A stretch of 64,000 nt of DNA from the NCBI RefSeq assembly GCF_018736065.1, contig NZ_CP076130.1, positions 320,001 to 384,000 on the forward strand. The letters are read 5' to 3'. Made by a program: the position numbers and the translations under genes. Below the pieces are notes generated by a model. It worked only from the letters and a program-made list of their open reading frames with translations. It searched no databases and had not been told where the DNA came from. The stretch comes from Flammeovirga kamogawensis (lineage in GTDB: Bacteria > Bacteroidota > Bacteroidia > Cytophagales > Flammeovirgaceae). Shown here piece by piece: positions 1 through 7,587 of the stretch (positions are counted from its first letter, which is position 1; the number at the start of each line of letters is the position of its first letter).

Positions 1-906
1 ACTGATTTCCCTACTAGTGGTACTTATGGAGTAGCTACCACCACTTTTGATACCAATGGAGATATTAAAGAAAGTAATGAATATTGGCATAATGAACTCA
101 CATTAAAAGAAGTTTATCAGGAAGGTATTCTTACATTAAAAGAAGAATATACAAGTGGTAAATTAGCAAAAAAAGAAGAATATGTTGACGGAAAGGTATC
201 CATGATTCAGGAATTCAACGATCAAGATGTTTTGAAGTTAAGAGAGACCTACTCAGAAGGACAACTTACATTAAAAGAAGAATTTCATGATAATACTCAA
301 CTCTCTTTAAAAGAAGTTTATGTAAACGATAAGATTTCTTTGAAAGAAACTTTTGACGATCAAGGGAACAAGACTTTAAAAGAAGAATATACAAATGGTG
401 ATATAACCATAAAGGAAGAATATCATACAAATGGGCAAGTATCATTAAGGATAAATTATGCTGATGATTTTATTGTGGAAACTAAAGAAGAATTTGATGA
501 TACTGGATTGACAACTTATAAAGAAGCTTACACTTTTAGTAACGATTATATAACAAGTAAAACCCTTTACGAAGGAACTTATACAATAAAAGCCATTTAT
601 TCTACAACAGATTGGAGATTGGAAAAAGTTGAAGCCTACACCGGTAATGCAACAGATGTCTTATTAGGTTATGGAGATCCGACTGATGCTAGTTACTATA
701 CTGTTGGTCAGGAAGTAAGAGTTGCTGTAGATGGTATTATGGAATATTTTGACACAAGTAATACTTTAATTTACACAAGTCAGTATGGGTATTTTAGCAC
801 AGCGAGTAATGGTACCGCTTCAGAGACAAATTATACTCACATGATGAATGCTTTACCAACAAGTGTTGATTGGATGGCAACTGTTCGTGAAGAGTTAGTA
901 CGATAG
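1..906 (+). CDS. Repeat protein, 3' part only (5' end outside window)
   Basis: The frame is open from base 1, so this is the last 301 codons of a longer gene; the first ATG inside (202) lies in mid-repeat and is not the real start. About residues 35-180 of the visible part are tandem units of 11-13 residues of the form LTLKEEYxxGx (variants LKEVY, KKEEY, LKETF, IKEEY). The last ~120 residues are non-repetitive. The periodic strand-turn pattern resembles MORN/YwqK-type beta repeats, but the family is not certain. Charged residues (K, E) dominate the repeats. No T9SS C-terminal domain is visible. The stop lies 13 bases before an IS insertion, and the likely original terminator is now on the far side of that IS. 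Function unknown. Confidence 0.75.
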   Translation, partial: TDFPTSGTYGVATTTFDTNGDIKESNEYWHNELTLKEVYQEGILTLKEEYTSGKLAKKEEYVDGKVSMIQEFNDQDVLKLRETYSEGQLTLKEEFHDNTQLSLKEVYVNDKISLKETFDDQGNKTLKEEYTNGDITIKEEYHTNGQVSLRINYADDFIVETKEEFDDTGLTTYKEAYTFSNDYITSKTLYEGTYTIKAIYSTTDWRLEKVEAYTGNATDVLLGYGDPTDASYYTVGQEVRVAVDGIMEYFDTSNTLIYTSQYGYFSTASNGTASETNYTHMMNALPTSVDWMATVREELVR

Positions 907-916
907 ATCAAAACGT

Positions 917-953
917 TAATGTCTAGTCCGTCCATAGCGTTACAGATTTAGAC
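917..953 (+). repeat. IS left end: target duplication and inverted repeat
   Basis: TAA at 917-919 repeats at 2302-2304 as a 3-base target duplication. The inverted repeat starts at 920 with TGTCTAGTCC and matches the complement of the right end (TGTCTCGTCC) at most positions; GTTACA is shared further in. Confidence 0.75.
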
Positions 954-955
954 TA

Positions 956-1813
956 TTATATATTGATAGCATCGAGTGTAGACTCGGTGCTATTTTTACT
1001 TTTATAAGTTCTCATTTTTATTTCACTTTGTTGATGCATCTCAACAGGTGTCTTCATATAATTACTCCAATGAGGCCTTTCATTATTGTAAATATATACA
1101 GATTCTCTAATAAATTTATTCATTAAATCGAGATCATTAATTTTTATTCCTAAAATAAATTCTTGCTTAAGAATTCCGTTTATTCTTTCTGCTACCGCAT
1201 TTTGATAAGGATCGTAAGATTCCGTCATCGAGCACAATACTTTATTTTCCTGAAGATGTCGTTGATACTCGTGACTACAATATTGTAATCCTCTATCTGA
1301 ATGGTGTATCATTGGTAAATCAACATAGTTTCTATTTTTCAGTGCTTCTTTTAATGCTGCAATAGCTCCATTTGCATTCAAACTATCTGATACATTTAAC
1401 CCCATTATTTTCTTAGAATAGGCATCTGTTACTAAGGATAGATACATTGGGTTACTTCGCTCACCTATGTAAGTTATATCAGAAACTAATACTTGTTCAG
1501 GTCTATTTATTTCCAAATGCTCAATAAGGTTTTTATGCTTTTTAAACCTGTGATGAGAATTTGTAGTGACATGATATTGTTTTTTAGGCTTGATATCGAG
1601 TCGATTAGCCCTCATGATATCAAAAAGCTTATCTCTACCTACATTTAGTAATTGCAATTCAGGAAGAAGTAATTGATATAATTTCCTTGTCCCTATTTTA
1701 GTTTGCTTCAAACGAATTCTTTTCACTAAGTCTACTACTTTAGATGCAATACTATTATTATTTTTTACTTTCCTTTTCGAACGATAATAAATTTGTCGAT
1801 CTAACCCAAGCAA
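956..1813 (-). CDS. IS3-family transposase OrfB (DDE integrase core)
   Basis: This is the catalytic half of the IS3 transposase. An rve integrase core covers roughly residues 100-270, preceded by an HTH_21-like segment (about 25-80). The DDE triad is visible as D112 (VSDITYIG), D173 (HSDRGLQY) and E209 (NAVAERING). The D173-E209 gap is exactly 35 residues, the IS3 spacing. The listed start at 1813 is only the first ATG: the same frame continues upstream, with coding-like sequence (QFKKEEKIGVKPTCELLGLD), past the orfA stop. The native protein is therefore almost certainly an OrfAB fusion made by -1 frameshifting at 1852-1846. It cuts and joins the IS ends. Confidence 0.93.
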   Translation of the reverse strand: MLGLDRQIYYRSKRKVKNNNSIASKVVDLVKRIRLKQTKIGTRKLYQLLLPELQLLNVGRDKLFDIMRANRLDIKPKKQYHVTTNSHHRFKKHKNLIEHLEINRPEQVLVSDITYIGERSNPMYLSLVTDAYSKKIMGLNVSDSLNANGAIAALKEALKNRNYVDLPMIHHSDRGLQYCSHEYQRHLQENKVLCSMTESYDPYQNAVAERINGILKQEFILGIKINDLDLMNKFIRESVYIYNNERPHWSNYMKTPVEMHQQSEIKMRTYKSKNSTESTLDAINI

Positions 1814-1833
1814 TTCACAAGTCGGTTTGACTC

Positions 1834-2262
1834 CTATTTTTTCTTCTTTTTTGAATTGGTCAACTGCTTGGGTAAAGACTTTTTTCTAATAGGAATATTA
1901 AATTCATCCTCAGCAATATCGATCATCATATCAAAGAAAATTGCTTTTTTATCTGTTACGTAGAGTTGTTTTTCTAAAGAAGCTTTTTGTTTCTCTAATA
2001 ATAGAACCTTTTGTTCTAGCTCCAATAATTTTTGTTCTGGTGTCTTTCCCATTTTTAAATCAGATTTATTATCCCAATCTAAATTACCATACTTTCTTAT
2101 CCAAGTACGGACCGTAGCATGACCTTGTATTCCATATTTAAGTCTTGCTGCCGTTATACCTATTTCCCCTCGTTCCACTTCATCTACAACTTGTAATTTA
2201 AAAGAGTAGCTATAATCTTTTTGTGTACGTTTAGTGTACTGATATTTTTGATCTTCATTCAT
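1834..2262 (-). CDS. IS3-family OrfA (helix-turn-helix, leucine zipper)
   Basis: This is the 142-residue DNA-binding half of the transposase. A helix-turn-helix of the HTH_Tnp_1 type lies at about residues 17-60 (KLQVVDEVERGEIG, then TVRTWIRKYG). It is followed by a heptad-rich segment at about 75-105 (LLELEQKVLLLEKQKASLEK) typical of the OrfA leucine zipper used for dimerisation. The C-terminus ends in poly-lysine codons that form the frameshift signal. Alone, OrfA normally binds the inverted repeats and represses transposition; fused to OrfB it is active. The start at 2262 lies 39 bases inside the right IS end, as expected for the family. Confidence 0.9.
   Translation of the reverse strand: MNEDQKYQYTKRTQKDYSYSFKLQVVDEVERGEIGITAARLKYGIQGHATVRTWIRKYGNLDWDNKSDLKMGKTPEQKLLELEQKVLLLEKQKASLEKQLYVTDKKAIFFDMMIDIAEDEFNIPIRKKSLPKQLTNSKKKKK
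1846..1852 (-). other. Programmed -1 frameshift heptamer A AAA AAG
   Basis: In the orfA frame the minus strand reads TC-A AAA AAG, the classic IS3 slippery heptamer in the correct phase, 9 bases before the orfA stop (1836-1834). A shift by -1 enters the orfB frame, which continues without a stop. Confidence 0.8.
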
Positions 2263-2267
2263 AATGT

Positions 2268-2304
2268 TACGTTTTGTGTAACACTAATTCAGGACGAGAC
2301 ATAA
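2268..2304 (-). repeat. IS right end: inverted repeat and target duplication
   Basis: On the minus strand the end reads TGTCTCGTCCTGAATTAG, an imperfect match to the left end at 920. The flanking TAA at 2302-2304 copies 917-919. Confidence 0.75.
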
Positions 2305-2314
2305 AGAACAAATA

Positions 2315-2352
2315 GGCAGCCTCATAAATAGTTATGAAGTTGCCTTTTTTTT
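2315..2352 (+). terminator. Rho-independent terminator, separated from its gene by the IS
   Basis: GGCAGCCTCATAA (2315-2327) pairs with TTATGAAGTTGCC (2332-2344), with a 4-base loop and a run of eight T. The T run is only on the plus strand, so it fits the repeat-protein gene that now ends 1.4 kb away beyond the IS. Confidence 0.8.
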
Positions 2353-2420
2353 ATCAAATTGTTTGAGATTTAAACAGTACTTGGAATTTATTAACTTATA
2401 CATTTATTGAAAATAGTGTC

Positions 2421-3107
2421 TTAATTCTCTTCTGTTGTAGCATAATATTTTTTCTGTATTGCATACGGAGATTCATCACCATTAAAATATGCCTTAATTT
2501 CTGCAATAGGAATTGTATCTTTTAAAGATGTGGCAGCGTGAAAAATATGGTTTCCATGGAAATCATGGCATTGCAAACATGTATTCCATTGTTTTTTGCC
2601 AATAAGCTCTTTATGAGAAACTTCTAAAGGGTCGTTTTTCATTTCAGTATCTTCATGGCAAGATTGACAATAACTTAAGTTTGTTTGAGTTACACGAACA
2701 CCATTATGTTCTTGATGACATGATTCACAATTTGTAACACCAATGTCTTTTCTTGCTTCTGAAAATCGGGGTTCTTCAAAACGATGTAACGGATGTCTAT
2801 CATTGGCTCTTTCATGACAATCTAAGCATTTTGTGTTATCAACATTTTTAGCACCAAAATCAGCTTCACTTCTTCTTAACCCTACAGTAAACATTAGATT
2901 GGCTTGAGCTTGTTGAAAAACATTTCCTTTAGCAGGGGTATGGCAGGTTTCGCATTTTAAGTTCTCATGGCCTGTGTTCATAGGACCTTTAGAATGGAAA
3001 TCAGTATTTCCAGGTAGAAATAATGTTACATATGTAATGGCTGAAATAAAGATACCTGTGCAGAATCCAATCCATTGCCTTTGCCTTTTTCTACTTATTT
3101 TAAACAT
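2421..3107 (-). CDS. Five-haem c-type cytochrome, membrane-anchored
   Basis: A periplasm-facing electron carrier is predicted. Five CxxCH haem c sites are visible: C52-H56, C94-H98, C127-H131, C147-H151 and C177-H181. Many extra histidines (for example HPLHRF, HQEH, HDFHGNHIFH) could give bis-His ligation. One hydrophobic segment at residues 12-32 is an uncleaved anchor or signal. The pattern resembles cytochrome c3 / class III multihaem families; the NrfH/NapC family is less likely because haem spacing and length differ. It is the last gene of a minus-strand cluster with a flavin reductase and a haem-b membrane protein, which suggests it passes electrons to or from that membrane pair. There is a 125-base gap to the gene upstream. 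Its partner and substrate are not shown by the sequence. Confidence 0.85.
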   Translation of the reverse strand: MFKISRKRQRQWIGFCTGIFISAITYVTLFLPGNTDFHSKGPMNTGHENLKCETCHTPAKGNVFQQAQANLMFTVGLRRSEADFGAKNVDNTKCLDCHERANDRHPLHRFEEPRFSEARKDIGVTNCESCHQEHNGVRVTQTNLSYCQSCHEDTEMKNDPLEVSHKELIGKKQWNTCLQCHDFHGNHIFHAATSLKDTIPIAEIKAYFNGDESPYAIQKKYYATTEEN

Positions 3108-3232
3108 TTATAAAGTTGATTTTGTCATCATTGATAGTTAAAAGCAAAAGGAAGCCAGAGAGTGTAATAAAATCATATGTAATGAAAACTGACTTACCTT
3201 TTGCGTAATAACTATTGAATTTTTTGTATTAT

Positions 3233-4291
3233 CTAAGCATATTCTACAACTACATTATTAGATATAGGATTGCATATACAAGGCAGTATAAAACCCTCAT
3301 TTACCTCTTCTTGAGATAATATGTGACCTTCTCTCATAAAAACTTTACCCTTTTTTACTTGTGCTTTACAACTTCCACAAATACCATCCATGCAAACATA
3401 GGGCACTTGTATTCCCTCATCAAGTGCTGCTTCTAAAATATTTGATTTAGCAGGCACAGTCATTTTATGAGAGGTGTTTTTTAAAAGAATTTCTATTTCT
3501 CTATTTTCTAGAAAAGCACCAATTTTTTTAGTTTCTAATGCTGATGGTGGTGGTGCAGAAAAACGTTCAATATGTATTTTTGCTTCTGGAATATTACAAG
3601 CTTTTAAGCCTTCTTCGGCTTCTATCATCATTCCAGATGGCCCACAGATATAATATTCCGTAGCATCTACATCCCATTGAGGAACTTTTTTAAGATAAAT
3701 AGGAACTTGCTCTCGTTCAACTCTTCCTTTGTAGCAACTTTTAAAATCACCAGGCTTCTCAATGATATGAATTAGATTTAACCTTTCAGCAAATTTTTCT
3801 TTATAATAATTTAAAAAACCATTAAAAATAATCGATTCCTTATCTCTATTTCCATAAAATAATGAAACAATACTTTTAGGTTCTGCATAAAGAATTGCTT
3901 TTAGAATTGAAAATAATGGGGTGATTCCACTGCCTGCACCAAATAAGATAATGTGTCTAGCTTTTTCTGGTTTGGGTTCAATAGTAAAATCACCCATTGG
4001 GTAAAGAATTTTAATTTTATCTCCTTTCTTAATAGTATCAAAAAGGAAATTTGAAACTTTACCATCTTTAATCCTCTTTATAGTTACACTAATTGTTTTA
4101 TCAACTTTAGGTGTACTATTTAAAGAATAACAGCGTCTTACAACTTTACCATCAATTGTAACTAAAAGAGTTAAAAACTGACCAGAAGAATATTTTATTT
4201 TTTTAAAAAAAGGTTGTTTAAAATGAATACTAATAGCATCATTTGTTTCTTGAACAACATCAATGACTTTGAGTGTTTTTATTCTTTCCAT
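3233..4291 (-). CDS. FAD/NAD(P)H/2Fe-2S oxidoreductase (PaaE/HCR-like)
   Basis: This cytoplasmic reductase moves electrons from NAD(P)H through FAD to a plant-type ferredoxin centre. The domain order is FAD-binding (about 1-105, RCYSLNS at 53-59), NAD-binding (about 110-245, GSGITP at 120-125 and CGPSG at 216-220), then 2Fe-2S (about 265-352) with C300, C305, C308 and C338. This FAD-NAD-Fe/S order is that of PaaE and hybrid-cluster-protein reductase. Here no oxygenase or hybrid-cluster protein is nearby. The gene starts 12 bases after a two-haem membrane protein, and a globin lies in the same cluster, so it may reduce the globin or feed the membrane haems. That partner assignment is inference. 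Confidence 0.9.
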   Translation of the reverse strand: MERIKTLKVIDVVQETNDAISIHFKQPFFKKIKYSSGQFLTLLVTIDGKVVRRCYSLNSTPKVDKTISVTIKRIKDGKVSNFLFDTIKKGDKIKILYPMGDFTIEPKPEKARHIILFGAGSGITPLFSILKAILYAEPKSIVSLFYGNRDKESIIFNGFLNYYKEKFAERLNLIHIIEKPGDFKSCYKGRVEREQVPIYLKKVPQWDVDATEYYICGPSGMMIEAEEGLKACNIPEAKIHIERFSAPPPSALETKKIGAFLENREIEILLKNTSHKMTVPAKSNILEAALDEGIQVPYVCMDGICGSCKAQVKKGKVFMREGHILSQEEVNEGFILPCICNPISNNVVVEYA

Positions 4292-4303
4292 TGGATTGTA
4301 AAT

Positions 4304-4780
4304 TTACTCGTAATAAAATACCACCCAAATGTGGTAAAAAGTAAGAGTGGTGATCAAAAGAGACAAGGAAACATGTACAATCATCCATCCTTGAAAAAAG
4401 AGTTTTGATGTAGTTTTTATGACATCAAAATTGAACATTCCCATTAAAAAATTACTAAAGAATGTAATGCTTAAAATGAACAAATAAGCAAAACCTAATT
4501 CCATAGAGTGTAAGTAAAATAAAAGAGGTGTTAGTGCACCTAACCAGTTATGTACTTTATAAAAAGCTATTGATTTTGCTTGCCATTTTTCTACACTTCT
4601 AACGATACTTAAAGTCCACTGAAATAAGATAATGAATAGTAATCCTAAACCTGACCATCTTCGATAAAATTGATCTTCTTGTAACTGATAGAGTCCTTCC
4701 CATCTTAACTGCAATGCATCTTGTAAAACAAATAGTATAAAGAGGGTGCTTCCTATATAAAAGTAGATGAGCTTATTCAT
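4304..4780 (-). CDS. Four-helix membrane protein with two HX13H pairs (ferric-reductase-like)
   Basis: This 158-residue protein has about four membrane segments (roughly 4-22, 43-61, 76-112 with one break, and 130-154). Two histidine pairs, H77/H91 and H136/H150, each have exactly 13 residues between them. This HX13H spacing within helices is the bis-haem b signature of ferric reductases, NADPH oxidases and MsrQ-like proteins. It lacks its own FAD/NAD domain; the next gene, 12 bases downstream, supplies one. The pair therefore looks like a split transmembrane electron-transfer unit moving electrons between cytoplasmic NAD(P)H and periplasmic cytochromes. Other four-helix cytochrome b families cannot be excluded. 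Confidence 0.7.
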   Translation of the reverse strand: MNKLIYFYIGSTLFILFVLQDALQLRWEGLYQLQEDQFYRRWSGLGLLFIILFQWTLSIVRSVEKWQAKSIAFYKVHNWLGALTPLLFYLHSMELGFAYLFILSITFFSNFLMGMFNFDVIKTTSKLFFQGWMIVHVSLSLLITTLTFYHIWVVFYYE

Positions 4781-4793
4781 AGTTTATGAATTT

Positions 4794-4859
4794 AAAAAAG
4801 ACTCCCCTCAATGTTTTAAAAATCTTATTAATGCAAATAGTAGGAGAGGGGAGTTTTTA
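4794..4859. terminator. Bidirectional terminator-like hairpin inside the redox cluster
   Basis: ACTCCCCTC (4801-4809) pairs perfectly with GAGGGGAGT (4846-4854), with a ~36-base loop. An A-rich run precedes and a T-rich run follows on each strand. It lies between the Tll0287-like gene and the membrane haem gene, so it may end or attenuate transcription there. Confidence 0.6.
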
Positions 4860-4878
4860 ATAATCGGGTTACAAACAT

Positions 4879-5706
4879 TTATAATTTTAAGATTGCATTT
4901 AAAGTCTCTGTTGAAGTTAGCAAACCTACACTATCTAAAAATATAGTAGGTTGTGGCAACTGATAACCATCTTTTGGCCAACTATTTCCAACTACAGGGA
5001 TGTCATTTTCTTCAAAAGTTTTTGTTTTGTCTATATATTTCTGGAAGGTGTTGGCAGCACCATTTCTATAAGCCATAATCATAGCTTCTAATTCATCAAA
5101 ACTTACAGAATCTTCGGGGTAGGTCCATGTTGTAGCTCCTTGTATATCGCCAAGTTTCCAATCCGACTTTGTGGTTTCTACATGCTGATTATGGCAGCTC
5201 ACACATGCACCAGCACCTGCAACATCAGGAAACATAGCGGTATATAGTTTATTTTCTTCATCAAAGAAAAATTTAGGTAAGCTATCCTCACGCATTTGAG
5301 TAAATAGTTCAGCTTGTTTCCCTTTAAATTTATTTGATTTACGGATAGGGAAATCTGAACCTAGAAATAATCCTAATGGGACATCATTGTTTTTGCGAAT
5401 GTCTGAGGCTATACCTCTTAGAAATAGAGCTGGTAAAGGGCCTGCTTCAATATGATCCTTTTCCCAATCTTCATCAAATTTTAGCCCTTTCTTTTTTCCC
5501 GCACCCACAATAGCTTTTGTATATAATGTTCTAGCAATATCATTTTCTTTTGCAACAACAGTAAAAGCTTCTTCTATAGAATATTTTTTAGAGGATGTTA
5601 CTTGCTGATTTTCTTCTGGTAAGGGTTGACAAGAGATGATAGAGAATACTATAAATAAAGAGGCGAGTAAGTTCTTATAATGAGAAATTGTATTAAACTT
5701 GTTCAT
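4879..5706 (-). CDS. Tll0287-like (DUF3365) haem c lipoprotein
   Basis: The first ~26 residues form a lipoprotein signal (lipobox SIISC, C26), so the mature protein is anchored outside the inner membrane. Residues ~40-200 match the Tll0287-like/DUF3365 fold: an N-terminal helix, a central PAS-like region, then CVSCH (C168-H172) for one haem c and the family motif KLGDIQGATTW just after it. Such domains bind haem c and are found alone or as sensor inputs for redox or gas signals. A C-terminal extension (~205-275) has no recognisable domain. It follows the globin gene by ~133 bases, with a hairpin in the gap. Function as an electron carrier or as a sensor is open. Confidence 0.75.
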   Translation of the reverse strand: MNKFNTISHYKNLLASLFIVFSIISCQPLPEENQQVTSSKKYSIEEAFTVVAKENDIARTLYTKAIVGAGKKKGLKFDEDWEKDHIEAGPLPALFLRGIASDIRKNNDVPLGLFLGSDFPIRKSNKFKGKQAELFTQMREDSLPKFFFDEENKLYTAMFPDVAGAGACVSCHNQHVETTKSDWKLGDIQGATTWTYPEDSVSFDELEAMIMAYRNGAANTFQKYIDKTKTFEENDIPVVGNSWPKDGYQLPQPTIFLDSVGLLTSTETLNAILKL

Positions 5707-5746
5707 AGAAATTTATTTTGTAATGTTAGTGGTTAATCCGTCAACA

Positions 5747-5783
5747 ATTGCCTAGGAGTACAAGAATGTACTTCCAGAGCAAT
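5747..5783 (-). promoter_or_regulatory. Stem-loop in the leader of the Tll0287-like gene
   Basis: ATTGC (5747-5751) pairs with GCAAT (5779-5783), and GTAC (5758-5761) with GTAC (5768-5771), giving a two-part stem. No T run follows on the minus strand, so it is not an ordinary terminator. It could be an RNA processing or stability element. No riboswitch class is recognised. Confidence 0.35.
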
Positions 5784-5839
5784 ATTTGTTTTGTTGTAGC
5801 GATTATTTAACAATCGTATCAAATAAAATAGGATAAATA

Positions 5840-6316
5840 TTATTCTACAACTTCTACAGTAGCAGCAGCTTCTTTCATTGTAGTTGCTAAAACAACATAA
5901 ACTGTAGTCCATGCTTCTTCAACATCTTCGGTCCATTCATCACCTAAGCCTGCTTTTAAAGTGAAAAGTAGTGCTTCACCTACTGTATCATAATGTTTTT
6001 CTTCAACATGGTAGCTTACGTGTCTTTTTCCAAGATCCTGAACAACAGGTACTAGTGTTGTAAGGTTATTGAGACCATTAACTGCCGCAGCAAGCATGGA
6101 CATTAGCTTTTTACCTTGTTCTGAAATATCAGAAGTAAATAAAGGTTTTAATGAAGGGTCTAATTCAAATAATTTATTGTAGAAAATACCTGCAGCTTGT
6201 TCTGCAATTGGGGCAACAAGTGCGAAAGAATTTTGTACTAATTCTATTTGTTTTTGAGATATCGGCCCGTCTTCTTTTTTTGTCTTTTTGCCGAAAAGTG
6301 ATTTTAAAAATCCCAT
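5840..6316 (-). CDS. Single-domain bacterial globin
   Basis: This 158-residue protein is a globin of the haemoglobin/flavohaemoglobin branch without reductase domain. Helices span about residues 20-150 after a basic, disordered start (GKKTKKEDG). The proximal histidine is H99 in LGKRHVSYHVEEKHYDTVG, a standard F-helix region; Q68 (ISEQGKK) sits at the likely distal E7 position. Such proteins bind O2 or NO. There is no signal peptide, so it is cytoplasmic. It starts 8 bases after hemA ends and is surely co-transcribed with it. The reductase two genes downstream is the obvious candidate partner. Roles in NO detoxification or oxygen handling are both possible. Confidence 0.88.
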   Translation of the reverse strand: MGFLKSLFGKKTKKEDGPISQKQIELVQNSFALVAPIAEQAAGIFYNKLFELDPSLKPLFTSDISEQGKKLMSMLAAAVNGLNNLTTLVPVVQDLGKRHVSYHVEEKHYDTVGEALLFTLKAGLGDEWTEDVEEAWTTVYVVLATTMKEAAATVEVVE

Positions 6317-6324
6317 AGTAATAG

Positions 6325-7587
6325 TTATATTTTAGTAGTTAAAACAGGATGCTCCTCAAGTGAGAATAAAGATTTAAGAGCATCATTTAAAGTAGCAACA
6401 TTCCCTTTTTTACAGGCTTCTTTTAGTTGTAAAGTAGGTAATTGTATTATTTTTTGAATCATTTTATTAGAGACTCTATTCACAGCTTCTAATTCTGATG
6501 TTTTAAGCTCTTTTTTTAAAGAAGCTAACGATTCTAACCTTAACTCTTCAAGAGCTTTTTTAAATTGTTTGACAGTGGGAGTAAAGCTAGTTTCTGAAAG
6601 CCAAGAAGTGAATGCGTCAATTTCTTCATTTATTAATTCCTCTACTTTTGGAATAGAGTTTTTACGAACTGAAATTGTGTAATCAATTTGTAAGCCTAGA
6701 TCATCTACATTTAATAGTTTGCTACCTAGCTTTATTATTTTTGCATCCACAGTTCTAGGTGTGCACAAATCGACAATTAATTTTGGAGGGTTTGCTTTAA
6801 AATGTTCACTTTTATAGACAACATTTTCATGATGTGCACAGCTAATTACAATATCAAAATCAGATAAGTTTAATAAATGTGTGGCATAATCTAAAAATTC
6901 AAAACCATATAAATAACTAATTTCCTTAGCTTTTGAGGTTGTTCTGTTTGTAATCCAAACGTTTTTAGTACCCAGTTTATGAAGATATTGACAAATATCA
7001 GATCCCATTTCGCCTGTACCGATAATAAGAATTTTTGTATCTGTTGCTCTTTTACTTTCTTTATGTATAAGATTAGCAGTCGAATATGAGTTCGAGGTGA
7101 TACCTTCTTTAAAATCAGTTTCGTTAATAACTCTTTTATGGAAATGAAAAAATGTGTGCATCAATCTATGTAAATAAGTACCACACATGTTTTCATCTTT
7201 TGCAAGGTGATAGGCTGATTTTAACTGCCCATAAATTTGAAGGTCTCCTAATAATCTTGAGTTTAGCCCAATTCCAGTACAGAATAAATGTTTTATAGCA
7301 TCAGTAGCCTCTTTAGACTCAATATATTTATAGTATTTTTCTGAAGGAACTAAACATTTGAAAGCACATAAAACTTTAAGTATTTCTGTTGTTTTATCTT
7401 TTGTTCCTACATAGTAAACTTCAACTCTGTTACAGGTAGAAAGTACAATACATTCATGTATAGAAAGTACTTCTTTTAGTTTATGTGTAAATTGTTTAAT
7501 TTCTAAATCATTCAATGCAAATTTTTCACGTACAATTACATTAGCCTTTTTATGAGAAATAGAAAATAATTTTAAATCATTTGTCAT
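6325..7587 (-). CDS. hemA: Glutamyl-tRNA reductase
   Basis: It reduces glutamyl-tRNA to glutamate-1-semialdehyde with NADPH, the first step of C5-pathway haem synthesis. The catalytic motif STCNRVEVYY lies at 50-59, with C52 as nucleophile. The NADPH-binding segment IIGTGEMGSD is near residue 190, and a C-terminal dimerisation helix region covers ~300-400. At 420 residues it has normal family length. It is the first gene of the minus-strand redox cluster, only 8 bases from the globin, instead of sitting with other hem genes. This may tie haem supply to synthesis of the globin and the cytochromes downstream. It could be the sole hemA or a second copy; the window cannot tell. Confidence 0.92.
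   Translation of the reverse strand: MTNDLKLFSISHKKANVIVREKFALNDLEIKQFTHKLKEVLSIHECIVLSTCNRVEVYYVGTKDKTTEILKVLCAFKCLVPSEKYYKYIESKEATDAIKHLFCTGIGLNSRLLGDLQIYGQLKSAYHLAKDENMCGTYLHRLMHTFFHFHKRVINETDFKEGITSNSYSTANLIHKESKRATDTKILIIGTGEMGSDICQYLHKLGTKNVWITNRTTSKAKEISYLYGFEFLDYATHLLNLSDFDIVISCAHHENVVYKSEHFKANPPKLIVDLCTPRTVDAKIIKLGSKLLNVDDLGLQIDYTISVRKNSIPKVEELINEEIDAFTSWLSETSFTPTVKQFKKALEELRLESLASLKKELKTSELEAVNRVSNKMIQKIIQLPTLQLKEACKKGNVATLNDALKSLFSLEEHPVLTTKI

Larger units (their letters stand above)
920..2301 (-). mobile_element. Complete IS3-family insertion sequence, 1382 bp
   Basis: The element has imperfect terminal inverted repeats beginning 5'-TGTCT and ending AGACA-3' (the TG...CA ends usual for IS3). 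It is flanked by the direct repeat TAA (917-919 and 2302-2304), and carries overlapping orfA and orfB with an A6G frameshift signal. Size, 3-bp duplication and gene layout fit the IS150-like branch of IS3. Both reading frames look intact, so it may be active. It inserted 13 bases after the stop of the upstream repeat-protein gene and before a terminator hairpin on the same strand. The transposase is read toward that gene. Confidence 0.9.
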
